A stretch of 9,742 nt of DNA from Deltaproteobacteria bacterium (GCA_030594025.1 JAUVFY010000042.1:1-9742), one strand, 5' to 3'; counted from the first letter of the stretch, positions 1 to 6,780 are shown. Translations and numbers: made by a program. Notes: generated by a model not told the origin, from the sequence alone.

Positions 1-433
1 AAAAACCGGCTACGAGGAGCCTCGCGAGGATGAAAAAGTCCCACGTCCATACGGGGCTCATGTCCTCGAGTACCTGGTACGGGAAGAAGGCCCGTGTTGA
101 GTACTGTGCCGCAAGCGGAATACCCGCACCCTGGTAAGGGTTCCACAGCGGCAACTCGCCTTTCCGATAAAAATCCCCTACGAGCTTGTTTACGGGCCAT
201 TCGTAATAGCTCGGGGTCGCAAGATCCACGTTGAAGGAGTTAACGGGCCTCCTTCCTTCGCCTGCCCACCCGTCAAGAACGCCGTGGGGCTGGTATAAAG
301 GGGGCTGAAGGGTCTTTCCCGTGAAGACGACCGGGGAGTAAAAAAGGAAAATCAGAAGGGTGTAGAAAAAAAGCGCCCTTACGGGCTCACGCTCATAGAG
401 GGCTTTCAGATATTCGGGTATCTTATCCGTCAT
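1..433 (-). CDS. YfhO-like polytopic membrane protein, N-terminal part (runs off the window)
   Basis: The reading frame is open for 144 codons from ATG at 433 to the window edge, so only the N-terminus is present. Residues about 18-39 (ALFFYTLLIFLFYSPVVF) form a first membrane span. A loop of about 100 residues follows, containing the segment GELPLWNPYQGAGIPLA. A 'PLWNPY..G.P' loop after the first span is typical of YfhO-type proteins and related GT-C-like membrane proteins. In Bacillus YfhO is linked to glycosylation of cell-envelope polymers; the role in Gram-negative bacteria is not settled. The start lies 12 bases after the stop of the SppA-like gene and has no strong Shine-Dalgarno, so translational coupling is likely. 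The family call rests on motif style only; another GT-C-like or O-antigen-type membrane protein is possible. Confidence 0.6.
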   Translation of the reverse strand, partial: MTDKIPEYLKALYEREPVRALFFYTLLIFLFYSPVVFTGKTLQPPLYQPHGVLDGWAGEGRRPVNSFNVDLATPSYYEWPVNKLVGDFYRKGELPLWNPYQGAGIPLAAQYSTRAFFPYQVLEDMSPVWTWDFFILARLLVAGF

Positions 434-445
434 TCACCGGGGTCT

Positions 446-1411
446 TTACGGCATCCAGAGATACATAAAGCTTAAATTAAAAAGCCTTGTGATTCCCCTT
501 GTATCGATATTGAACAGATTAACGCTCGGGCTTACCGCAAACTCCGAGCTTGAGTAGATATTGGCCCTGTATGAGGAGGGCCTGGCATAGGTTACTATCC
601 GTGCCTCCTCTATACCAGCCTCCTCTTTCGCTACCTCTATCGCATCGTCCATGTAACCGATACGGTCTATGAGTTTTAGCTCAAGGGCGCGCTCAGCCGT
701 AAAGACCCTTCCGTCGGCTATCTCCGTCAGGGCCGTACCTTCTATGGGCCTCGACTCGGTTACCACTGTCATAAACCTTTCGAACATCGAGTCTATAATG
801 CCCTGGAGTATCTGCCTTTCCTCATCGGTCATGGACCTCAGCGGGCTTCCGATATCCTTTTTTTCACCGCTCTTTATCGTCTCGTCCGATATTCCGATCT
901 TTTCCATGAGCCCGGTGGCGCTGAGCTTGTAGGCCACTACCCCCACGCCCCCTGTTACCGTTGTGGGATGGGCTACCACTTTGTCCGCGGATGCGGCTAT
1001 AAAATATCCGCCGGAGGCGGCCACACCCATCAACTGTGCAACAACGGGCGTTTTGGTCTCTTCCTTGAAGCTCTCTATCTCGTGGTGGATGATGTCACAG
1101 GTGGTAACAACCCCTCCGGGGGTGTTTAGCCTCAATATGACCGCCTTTATCCTCTCGTCTTTCCTGGCCTTGTCGAGCTCTTCTTTTATCCTTGCACTTA
1201 TCCTCGGTTCCTTTCTCAGGCCCAGCCCGAGGGCATCGCCCTTCTCCTTGTCGGTAATCAACCCGGATACGTCTATTACCAGTATCTTGTCTCTGCCCTC
1301 TCCCCCGATCGTCCTCTCGGTAAGGGGCCTTACGGCGGTCGGGGGGATAAGGCCTGCACATCCTTGAATAAAAAATGCAGAAATTAAAGTAATTACGATG
1401 ATTTTCTTCAT
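446..1411 (-). CDS. sppA: SppA-like S49 serine peptidase with lipoprotein signal
   Basis: This 321-aa protein belongs to the signal peptide peptidase SppA/protease IV family (S49), which degrades released signal peptides and other membrane-associated peptides. The N-terminus MKKIIVITLISAFFIQGCAG is a signal peptide with a lipobox-like IQG-C, so Cys18 is probably lipidated. The catalytic core includes NTPGG (about 96-100), the nucleophile Ser133 in AASGGYFIA, and the general-base lysine, most likely Lys185, in SGEKKDIGSP, as in the short Bacillus-type SppA. The GRVFTAERALELKLIDRIG block (234-252) is also characteristic. The length fits the single-domain form, not the roughly 600-aa E. coli form. 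ATG at 1411 was chosen because GAGGTG lies just upstream and the signal peptide begins there; an in-frame TTG 12 bases earlier overlaps that site. The gene starts 15 bases after the P-loop gene stop. The hydrophobic C-terminal tail (LFNLSFMYLWMP) is unusual. Confidence 0.88.
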   Translation of the reverse strand: MKKIIVITLISAFFIQGCAGLIPPTAVRPLTERTIGGEGRDKILVIDVSGLITDKEKGDALGLGLRKEPRISARIKEELDKARKDERIKAVILRLNTPGGVVTTCDIIHHEIESFKEETKTPVVAQLMGVAASGGYFIAASADKVVAHPTTVTGGVGVVAYKLSATGLMEKIGISDETIKSGEKKDIGSPLRSMTDEERQILQGIIDSMFERFMTVVTESRPIEGTALTEIADGRVFTAERALELKLIDRIGYMDDAIEVAKEEAGIEEARIVTYARPSSYRANIYSSSEFAVSPSVNLFNIDTRGITRLFNLSFMYLWMP

Positions 1412-1426
1412 ATCACACCTCAAGTT

Positions 1427-2503
1427 TTAACAGGCCTCTTTCACTATGTGCCTGATCCTGGCCTGGCTCTCCTCCACGCCCTCTACGCCGGTATTAAGTA
1501 TATAGCAGCATGCGGATTCGAAAAGCTTGCCGAAAAAACAGTTCTGAAGCTCTTTTCTCCTTACCAGAAGATAGGGGTTATAGTAGGATTCCTGGTTGAA
1601 TCCCCCTGTGTTCCCCCCTGCCCCGGCCAGAACCTGGTACTTCCCCTTTTCGAGTATCTTTATTGCCTCATCGGTGGAAAGTCTTACTTCAGGGGGTGAG
1701 GTCTCGTCCCTGCGCAGAAGTATAACGGCCCTCACGACCGCCCTTTCGATGAACTTATCAGGTCCCGCTATCCATTCCGGGTCGAGTATGCACCTTGAGT
1801 TTCCGAAGCTGGCAAAATCGCTATCCTCCACGTTCTCGCACTTGCACCTTTTTAGAATGGGCTCAAGCTTCGGGAAGCTTTTTACCATGTCCGTCCTCAG
1901 GTAAAACTTCCTCTCCGATATATCGGCCATGGCGAGCCCCTTCTTATAGGTCAGGAATATCCAGTCGTCGGAATGGATCTTTCCATCGGGAAGCTGCATG
2001 AGGCCCCATGTGTGGGTGCTTTTACCCGTGCCTGTGGGGGCGATAATCACCATACCCTTTCCGAAGACAACGGCACAGGAACCGTGGATCGAGTGCACCC
2101 CGTGCTGTGTTTCCAGTATGTCGGCGGCCATGCCCAGGGCCCAGGATTTGCATTGACCGTAGTACTCCGTGTTTATGAATATGGCGGTCCTTGTCTCGTG
2201 GTTATAGTAGGCGTGGGGCTCGTGCCCGGCTACACCCTTTACGGCATAGATGATGCCGTGGGGAAGGATGGTCTGTGTCCTGGGGGCCGGGAACCAGTTC
2301 TCGACCCAGAAATCGTAGAGGTGAAAGGAGTTCGTATGGAGCCTTATGGCGATACCGTGTATATTGGCGTTCCAGTGGTATCTTTCGAAGTCCTCGTCGA
2401 GCTTCGCCTCGGCCAGGCTCACGAGTTCGTTCCGCTCCTTTACGCTTATGTCCTTTGTCGCCTCGACTCTTCCCTTTACATCTGTAATGTAGTTGGAAAG
2501 CAT
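1427..2503 (-). CDS. HPr kinase/PEPCK-fold P-loop protein, substrate unknown
   Basis: This 358-aa soluble protein carries a Walker A loop APTGTGKST (155-163), preceded by a beta strand (AVVFGKGMVII). The pair IHSDDW (Asp179-Asp180) sits where HprK and ATP-PEPCK have their catalytic metal-binding aspartates. Near the C-terminus, YNPYLLVR (308-315), NTGV (337-340) and an Arg in QARIRH (347-352) recall the end of ATP-dependent PEP carboxykinase. The first 130 residues match nothing I recognise. Members of this fold phosphorylate HPr or interconvert oxaloacetate and PEP; this protein is too short for PEPCK (about 530 aa), and no HPr or other PTS gene is nearby. I infer a kinase-like ATPase with an unknown substrate. 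The ATG has no Shine-Dalgarno; a perfect 14-bp palindrome abuts it. The gene follows the small ribbon-helix-helix-like gene by 59 bases and precedes the SppA-like gene by 15. Confidence 0.72.
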   Translation of the reverse strand: MLSNYITDVKGRVEATKDISVKERNELVSLAEAKLDEDFERYHWNANIHGIAIRLHTNSFHLYDFWVENWFPAPRTQTILPHGIIYAVKGVAGHEPHAYYNHETRTAIFINTEYYGQCKSWALGMAADILETQHGVHSIHGSCAVVFGKGMVIIAPTGTGKSTHTWGLMQLPDGKIHSDDWIFLTYKKGLAMADISERKFYLRTDMVKSFPKLEPILKRCKCENVEDSDFASFGNSRCILDPEWIAGPDKFIERAVVRAVILLRRDETSPPEVRLSTDEAIKILEKGKYQVLAGAGGNTGGFNQESYYNPYLLVRRKELQNCFFGKLFESACCYILNTGVEGVEESQARIRHIVKEAC

Positions 2504-2517
2504 GTTAAATATTTAAC
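2504..2517. promoter_or_regulatory. Perfect AT-rich palindrome abutting the P-loop gene start
   Basis: GTTAAATATTTAAC is a perfect 14-bp inverted repeat ending exactly at the base before the ATG of the P-loop gene. It occupies the place where a ribosome-binding site would be expected, and no purine-rich Shine-Dalgarno is visible there. It could be an operator, for example for the ribbon-helix-helix-like protein encoded just upstream, or part of an AT-rich promoter giving a leaderless transcript. Chance is possible in AT-rich spacer DNA. Confidence 0.35.
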
Positions 2518-2562
2518 TTGCTGGCTTTGATTGAAAAGCCGCTTTAACTAATCCCTGCGCAT

Positions 2563-2760
2563 TCAGGTCATCTTACCAAGCCTGGTGAGGAAGTCCCCCA
2601 CCGCCAGCCTCACGACAGAGCCGAGGTCCCAGTCCTGCCCGAGCCTTTTCCTGTATTGCGCGGCAAGCTCCTCAAGGGCCTCGACCTGATCCTCCTCGAG
2701 CTCGATGGTTACCTCTTTTAGCTCTTCCGTGTGCGTATGTCCCTTCTCGTCTTTTTCCAT
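2563..2760 (-). CDS. Small ribbon-helix-helix-like protein
   Basis: This is a 65-aa, strongly acidic protein. After a polar N-terminus (MEKDEKGHTHTEEL) comes a likely beta strand KEVTIELEEDQ (15-25). Helix EALEELAAQYRKRLG (27-41) follows, and then helix DLGSVVRLAVGDFLTRLG (45-62). Strand-helix-helix with a short turn is the layout of ribbon-helix-helix DNA-binding proteins such as the MetJ/Arc and CopG types. However, the strand is acidic where such proteins usually carry basic or polar DNA-contact residues, so binding to DNA is uncertain. The start is well supported: AGGGGA lies 6 bases before the ATG. It begins 22 bases after the LOG gene stop and is probably cotranscribed with it and with the P-loop gene. 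It could instead be a small dimeric regulator or adaptor with another role. Confidence 0.6.
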   Translation of the reverse strand: MEKDEKGHTHTEELKEVTIELEEDQVEALEELAAQYRKRLGQDWDLGSVVRLAVGDFLTRLGKMT

Positions 2761-2782
2761 TTTTTCCCCTGATTTGCCAGGT

Positions 2783-3478
2783 TTATATGAGCTCGCTCTT
2801 CTTCAGTGCCTTCCCGGCCTTCTTTATCATCTTCTCTTTCCAGTCCCTGTGCCTGTTCATTATGGCCACGACCTCCTCGGGGTCATCGGTCTGCTTTATT
2901 ATCTTGAGCTCCTCTGGAGAGATGGTCTTGTACTCGATCAAGGTGGTTTTCATAAAATCCAGTATCGGCTGCCAGTACTCCTTTCCGAAAAGCACAAGAG
3001 GTAGCGGGTATATCTTGTGGGTCTGTATAAGTGTTAAAGCCTCGAAGAACTCGTCCAGTGTGCCGAATCCCCCTGGCATGCACACATAACCTGTAGCATA
3101 CTTTATGAACATCACCTTTCTCGAGAAAAAATACCTGAAGTTAAGGGAGCGGTTCTGGTAGGCGTTAGGTTTCTGCTCCTTGGGAAGCGTTATATTGAGC
3201 CCCACAGAGAGTCCCCCCTTGTTGGCCGAGGCCCCCTTGTTTGCGGCCTCCATTATACCGGAGCCCCCGCCCGTTATTATTGTATAGCCATTGTTGGAAA
3301 GGAGCCTCCCCACCTCAACGGCTTTTTTGTAGTACCTGTGGTTCCTGTGGAACCTTGCGGAGCCGAATATGGTCACCGCAGGCCCGATGTCCGAAAGTTC
3401 ATCGAACCCCTCGATGAACTCGCTCATGATGCGGAAGATCCTCCACGTCTCTTTTCCTCTGAAATTATCTACCGGCAT
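2783..3478 (-). CDS. LOG-family (TIGR00730-type) Rossmann-fold nucleotide hydrolase
   Basis: This 231-aa protein has the two signature blocks of the LOG family. They are GGGSGIMEAANKGA (70-83) and PGGFGTLDEFFE (135-146), with SRKVMFIKYA (119-128) between them. Characterised members cleave the N-glycosidic bond of nucleoside 5'-monophosphates, such as AMP or cytokinin ribotides, giving base plus ribose 5-phosphate; the Arg of SRK and the Glu of TLDE are active-site residues. Older databases call such proteins lysine decarboxylases, which is not supported. An N-terminal extension of about 33 residues (ETWRIFRIMSEFIEGFDEL) is typical of the longer subgroup. GGGAG lies 7 bases before the ATG and sits inside a degenerate copy of the guaA 3' end. 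The true bacterial substrate is unknown. It heads the group of five genes running to the left edge. Confidence 0.88.
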   Translation of the reverse strand: MPVDNFRGKETWRIFRIMSEFIEGFDELSDIGPAVTIFGSARFHRNHRYYKKAVEVGRLLSNNGYTIITGGGSGIMEAANKGASANKGGLSVGLNITLPKEQKPNAYQNRSLNFRYFFSRKVMFIKYATGYVCMPGGFGTLDEFFEALTLIQTHKIYPLPLVLFGKEYWQPILDFMKTTLIEYKTISPEELKIIKQTDDPEEVVAIMNRHRDWKEKMIKKAGKALKKSELI

Positions 3479-3482
3479 AAAC

Positions 3483-3520
3483 TTACTCCCATTGCATGGT
3501 TGATGCTGCGGTTAATTCGA
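3483..3520 (-). repeat. Degenerate copy of the guaA 3' end, supplying the LOG-gene RBS
   Basis: Read on the minus strand, this 38-bp stretch starts TCGAA, contains AACCGC and ends AATGGGAGTAA, as do the last bases of guaA. In the guaA frame it ends with codons for A-S-T-M-Q-W-E and stop, against P-S-T-I-E-W-E and stop in the real gene. It lies 3 bases beyond the last full 87-bp unit. Its GGGAG forms the Shine-Dalgarno of the LOG gene that starts at 3478. The TCGAA start is offset by a few extra bases, so homology is likely but not certain. Confidence 0.5.
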
Positions 3521-3523
3521 CGC

Positions 3524-3610
3524 TTACTCCCATTCGATCGTACTCAGCGGTTTCGACCACCTGAGGTGGTTCAATTAATAAATGTTTGATATACAGTGGC
3601 AAATACGAGT
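3524..3610 (-). repeat. 87-bp tandem unit 2: 54-bp body plus guaA-tail copy
   Basis: This is the second of two head-to-tail 87-bp units that fill the gap after guaA. On the minus strand a 54-bp body (3610-3557) ends in the palindrome CCACCTCAGGTGG (3557-3569). A 33-bp copy of the guaA end (3556-3524) follows directly. That copy reads S-K-P-L-S-T-I-E-W-E and stop, with one replacement (Pro to Leu). It differs from the neighbouring unit at three positions out of 87, all transitions. The ACCACC/GGTGGT hairpin has a 3-base loop and no following T-run, so it is not a clear terminator. Confidence 0.9.
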
Positions 3611-3697
3611 TTACTCCCATTCAATCGTACTCGGCGGTTTCGACCACCTGAGGTGGTTCAATTGATAAATGTTTGATATACAGTGGCAAATACGAGT
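3611..3697 (-). repeat. 87-bp tandem unit 1: 54-bp body plus guaA-tail copy
   Basis: This unit starts directly after the guaA stop codon. The 54-bp body (3697-3644) carries ATCAATTG followed two bases later by CCACCTCAGGTGG. Then comes a 33-bp copy of the guaA 3' end (3643-3611). The copy encodes the same S-K-P-P-S-T-I-E-W-E and stop as guaA, with three differences, all at third codon positions (CCA/CCG, AGC/AGT, ATC/ATT). The body contains no reading frame and no protein-coding signal. Confidence 0.92.
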
Positions 3698-3730
3698 TTA
3701 CTCCCATTCGATCGTGCTTGGCGGTTTCGA
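3698..3730 (-). repeat. Original guaA 3' end shared with the repeats (att-like core)
   Basis: The last 10 codons and stop of guaA are the segment that recurs downstream at 3611-3643 and 3524-3556, and in degraded form at 3483-3520. Identity with the copies begins exactly at base 3730; beyond that guaA and the repeats share nothing. The 3' end of guaA is a known insertion point for integrase-bearing genomic islands. A duplicated gene end of this kind is what an attachment-site core looks like, but no integrase is present in the window. Confidence 0.7.
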
Positions 3731-5245
3731 GCTTATGTCGTACACCACCCTGTTAACCCCCCTCACCTCGTTTATTATCCTCGAGGAGATCCGGGATACT
3801 ACCTCATAGGGGAGCCTCACCCAGTCGGCCGTCATGCCGTCCACGCTCTCGACACACCTTATGGCCACCGTATTCTCGTAAGTCCTCTCATCGCCCATGA
3901 CACCCACCGTCTTAACCGGTAAGAGCACGGCAAAGGCCTGCCACATGGACCTATAAAGCCCCGCCCCCTTTATCTCCTCGAGCACGATGGAATCCGCCTT
4001 CCTCAACATCTCACACCTCTTTGGCGTTACCTCCCCTATGATCCTTATGGCCAACCCGGGCCCCGGGAAGGGGTGTCTTTCTATCACCTCTTCAGGCATC
4101 CCCAGCTCGCGGCCCAGCGAGCGCACCTCGTCTTTAAAAAGCTCTCTCAGGGGCTCAACGAGTTTCAGCCTCATCTTCTTCAAAAGCCCGCCAACGTTGT
4201 GGTGGCTCTTTATGGTGGCCGAAGGCCCTTTAAAGGACACGCTCTCGATAACGTCGGGATAGAGTGTCCCCTGGGCAAGAAACCCGACTTTCTTTATCTT
4301 CCCGGCCTCCTCCTCAAATACCCTTATGAACTCATTTCCGATAATCTTTCTTTTTCTTTCGGGATCCTCGACCCCTTTAAGCCTCTTAAAGAACCTCCCG
4401 GAGGCGTCAACGCGCCTTATCCTCATGTGGAAGTGTTTTTTTAGGGTCTTTTCGACCTTGTCCGCCTCTCCCTTCCTCAAAACCCCGTTATCGACAAATA
4501 TACAGGTAAGTCGGTCTCCCACGGCCCTGTTTACGAGGACCGCTGTAACGGCCGAGTCCACCCCCCCGCTTATGCCGCAAACAACCTTACCGCCGTCCAC
4601 GCGCTTACGGATATCATCCACCGCGGTCTCTATAAAAGACCTCATTGTCCACAGGGGCCGGCATTTGCACACCTTGTAGAGAAAGTTCCTCAGGATCCTC
4701 GTCCCCTTGGGCGTATGGACCACCTCGGGGTGGAACTGCACTCCGTAGAAAAGGCCGTCTGTTTTCTTCATGGCGCCTACAACGGAGTTAGCCGAACGCG
4801 CTGTGACCTTGAACCCCCGGGGTACTTTTTCCACCCTGTCGCCGTGGCTCATCCATACCTTGAGGGGGGCCCTGCCGAGTCCTGAAAATATATCGGTCGG
4901 GTCGAGGACATTAAGGGTCGCCGGGCCGTACTCCCTCTTTTTCGACCTTTCGACCTTGCCCCCGAGGAGCTTTGCCGTAAGCTGCATGCCGTAGCATATG
5001 CCGAGAACGGGCACCTTGAAGTCAAAAAATTCCTTCTCGAGCCGCGGCGCACCCCTGTCATGAACGCTCGAGGGGCCGCCTGAGAGCACGATACCCCTGG
5101 GATTGAAAGACTTTATAAAATCATTCCCCACATTATAGGGGTGAATCTCGCAGTATACCTTCGCCTCCCTTATGCGTCTTGCGATGAGCTGTGTGTACTG
5201 AGAGCCGAAATCCAGTATGAGGATCTTCTGTGCATGGATGTCCAT
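3698..5245 (-). CDS. guaA: GMP synthase (glutamine-hydrolysing)
   Basis: This is a full-length 515-aa GuaA, which converts XMP, ATP and glutamine to GMP in the cytoplasm. The class I glutamine amidotransferase domain (about 8-190) has LSGGPSS (54-60) and the catalytic triad Cys84 (GICYGMQL), His172 and Glu174 (FHPEV). The ATP-pyrophosphatase domain starts near 203 and has the P-loop SGGVDS (226-231). The C-terminal dimerisation and XMP-binding domain has HPFPGPGLAIRI (391-402) and the family-typical ending SKPPSTIEWE. ATG at 5245 fits the family N-terminus; AAAGG lies 11 bases upstream, a slightly long spacing. It follows guaB by 57 bases, the usual guaBA order. Nothing in the protein is degraded even though its last codons are duplicated downstream, so the gene should be functional. 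Confidence 0.98.
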   Translation of the reverse strand: MDIHAQKILILDFGSQYTQLIARRIREAKVYCEIHPYNVGNDFIKSFNPRGIVLSGGPSSVHDRGAPRLEKEFFDFKVPVLGICYGMQLTAKLLGGKVERSKKREYGPATLNVLDPTDIFSGLGRAPLKVWMSHGDRVEKVPRGFKVTARSANSVVGAMKKTDGLFYGVQFHPEVVHTPKGTRILRNFLYKVCKCRPLWTMRSFIETAVDDIRKRVDGGKVVCGISGGVDSAVTAVLVNRAVGDRLTCIFVDNGVLRKGEADKVEKTLKKHFHMRIRRVDASGRFFKRLKGVEDPERKRKIIGNEFIRVFEEEAGKIKKVGFLAQGTLYPDVIESVSFKGPSATIKSHHNVGGLLKKMRLKLVEPLRELFKDEVRSLGRELGMPEEVIERHPFPGPGLAIRIIGEVTPKRCEMLRKADSIVLEEIKGAGLYRSMWQAFAVLLPVKTVGVMGDERTYENTVAIRCVESVDGMTADWVRLPYEVVSRISSRIINEVRGVNRVVYDISSKPPSTIEWE

Positions 5246-5250
5246 CGTGT

Positions 5251-5292
5251 AAAAAACCTTTATCCGTCCCTTTCCATGGATTTATACGGACA
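5251..5292 (-). promoter_or_regulatory. Possible hairpin with U-run in the guaB-guaA spacer
   Basis: In the transcript, TGTCCGT (5292-5286) can pair with ACGGATA (5267-5261), giving seven pairs including one G-U around an 18-base loop. AAGG and a run of six U residues follow. This could be a weak attenuator or terminator that partly uncouples guaA from guaB. The loop is long and the U-run does not touch the stem, so it may have no function. The AAAGG before guaA overlaps the region just after the stem. Confidence 0.25.
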
Positions 5293-5302
5293 GGGCCACG
5301 TT

Positions 5303-6772
5303 TTACGTTATCTCAACCTTGTAATTCGGGGCCTCCTTGGTAATTGACACGTCGTGGACGTGGCTTTCCTTGAGGCCCGAGGGGGTTATCTTTAAAAACT
5401 TCGCCTTTTTATGCAACTCGGCGATGGTCCGAACCCCGCAGTATCCCATGCCGGCCTTGAGGCCCCCTATAAGCTGGAATATGCTCTGGTCGAGTGGGCC
5501 CTTGTGTGAGACCCTGCCCTCAATGCCCTCGGGGACGAATTCAAGCTCACTCTCAACATCTTCCTGGAAATACCTGTCTTTACTACCTTTTTTCATTGCC
5601 TCTATCGACCCCATCCCCCTGTAGACCTTGTAGGTGCGTCCTTGGTAAAGGACCGTCTCCCCGGGGCTCTCATCGGTCCCCGCAAAAAGCCCCCCTATCA
5701 TGACCGAGTGGACCCCCGCAGCGATGGCCTTTGTAATATCACCCGAATATTTTATACCACCGTCCGAGATAACAGGGATCCTCTTTTTCCTCGCTGCACT
5801 TACGGCATCCATTACCGTTGTTATCTGCGGCACCCCTATGCCCGTGACGACCCTTGTGGTGCATATGGAGCCGGGCCCCACGCCGGCCTTAACGGCATCG
5901 ACCCCGACCTTTATAAGCGCTTCGGCCCCCTCGGCCGTGGCCACGTTTCCCGCTATGAGCTGGCACTTGAAATTCTTCTTGGTCGATTTAACAGCGTCAA
6001 TAACTCCCTTACTGTGGCCGTGGGCCGTGTCTATGACAATAACGTCAGCCCCTGCATTCAAGAGCGCCTCTGTCCTTTCTTCCCTGTCGAAGGACACACC
6101 CACAGCGCCCCCGACCCTGAGCCTTCCGAGCTTGTCCTTGCAGGAATTTGGGAATTTTTCACGCTTCTCAATATCGGTTACGGTAATAAGCCCTCTGAGT
6201 CTGCCCCTTTTGTCAATAACCGGGAGCTTTTCGATCCTGTGGTGGTGGAGTATCTCCTTTGCCTTCTCTATGGATATGCCTACCGGCGCGGTCACCACTT
6301 GCTTTGTCATAATCTCTGAGATCCTGCGCTCCGGGTTGGTCTCGAACCTGAGGTCCCTGTTGGTGAGTATCCCCACCAGCACACTGCCCTTTACTATGGG
6401 GAACCCTGAGATATTCTCCTTTTTCATTATATCCAGCGCATCGCTCACCCTCTGGCCGGGCTCGAGGGTCCTTGGCTTGAATATGATAACAGTCTCGAAT
6501 TTTTTAACCCTGTCCACCATTGAGGCCTGCTCTTCTATGGTTAGGTTCTTGTGTACCATGCCGATGCCGCCCTGCTGGGCGATGGCTATTGCCATGCGCG
6601 TTTCGGTCACCGAATCCATCGCAGCGCTTAAAATAGGGATATTAAGCTTTATCTCGTTTGTAAGTTTTGTGGATACGTCGGTGTCCTTCGGTAAAAACTT
6701 CGAGTATGACGGCGTAAGCAGCACGTCGTCAAATGTAAGACCTTCCTTTATCTTTGATATGTCCATAGACAT
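5303..6772 (-). CDS. guaB: IMP dehydrogenase
   Basis: This 489-aa enzyme oxidises IMP to XMP with NAD+, the rate-limiting step of guanine nucleotide synthesis, and feeds GuaA encoded next. The N-terminal barrel segment GLTFDDVLLTPSYS (11-24) is typical. Two CBS domains interrupt the barrel at about 95-150 and 153-208; in other species they bind adenine or guanine nucleotides and tune activity. The catalytic loop GPGSICTTR (299-307) carries Cys304. GGLFAGTDESPGE (360-372), the flap start YRGMGS (384-389) and ESHVHDVSITKEAPNY (469-484) are also conserved. AAGGGGG overlaps the stop of the phosphatase gene and lies 3 bases before ATG 6772; a second ATG two codons later (6766) has a more usual 9-base spacing, so either start is possible. 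Only 8 bases separate it from the phosphatase gene, which implies coupling. Confidence 0.97.
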   Translation of the reverse strand: MSMDISKIKEGLTFDDVLLTPSYSKFLPKDTDVSTKLTNEIKLNIPILSAAMDSVTETRMAIAIAQQGGIGMVHKNLTIEEQASMVDRVKKFETVIIFKPRTLEPGQRVSDALDIMKKENISGFPIVKGSVLVGILTNRDLRFETNPERRISEIMTKQVVTAPVGISIEKAKEILHHHRIEKLPVIDKRGRLRGLITVTDIEKREKFPNSCKDKLGRLRVGGAVGVSFDREERTEALLNAGADVIVIDTAHGHSKGVIDAVKSTKKNFKCQLIAGNVATAEGAEALIKVGVDAVKAGVGPGSICTTRVVTGIGVPQITTVMDAVSAARKKRIPVISDGGIKYSGDITKAIAAGVHSVMIGGLFAGTDESPGETVLYQGRTYKVYRGMGSIEAMKKGSKDRYFQEDVESELEFVPEGIEGRVSHKGPLDQSIFQLIGGLKAGMGYCGVRTIAELHKKAKFLKITPSGLKESHVHDVSITKEAPNYKVEIT

Positions 6773-6780
6773 TAGCCCCC

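Noticed and set aside
2783..3478. Lysine decarboxylase
   Set aside because: PGGFGTLDE is the LOG-family nucleotide hydrolase signature; the decarboxylase label is a legacy mis-annotation.
3557..3656. Rho-independent terminators after guaA
   Set aside because: The ACCACC/GGTGGT hairpins have short stems and no following T-run.
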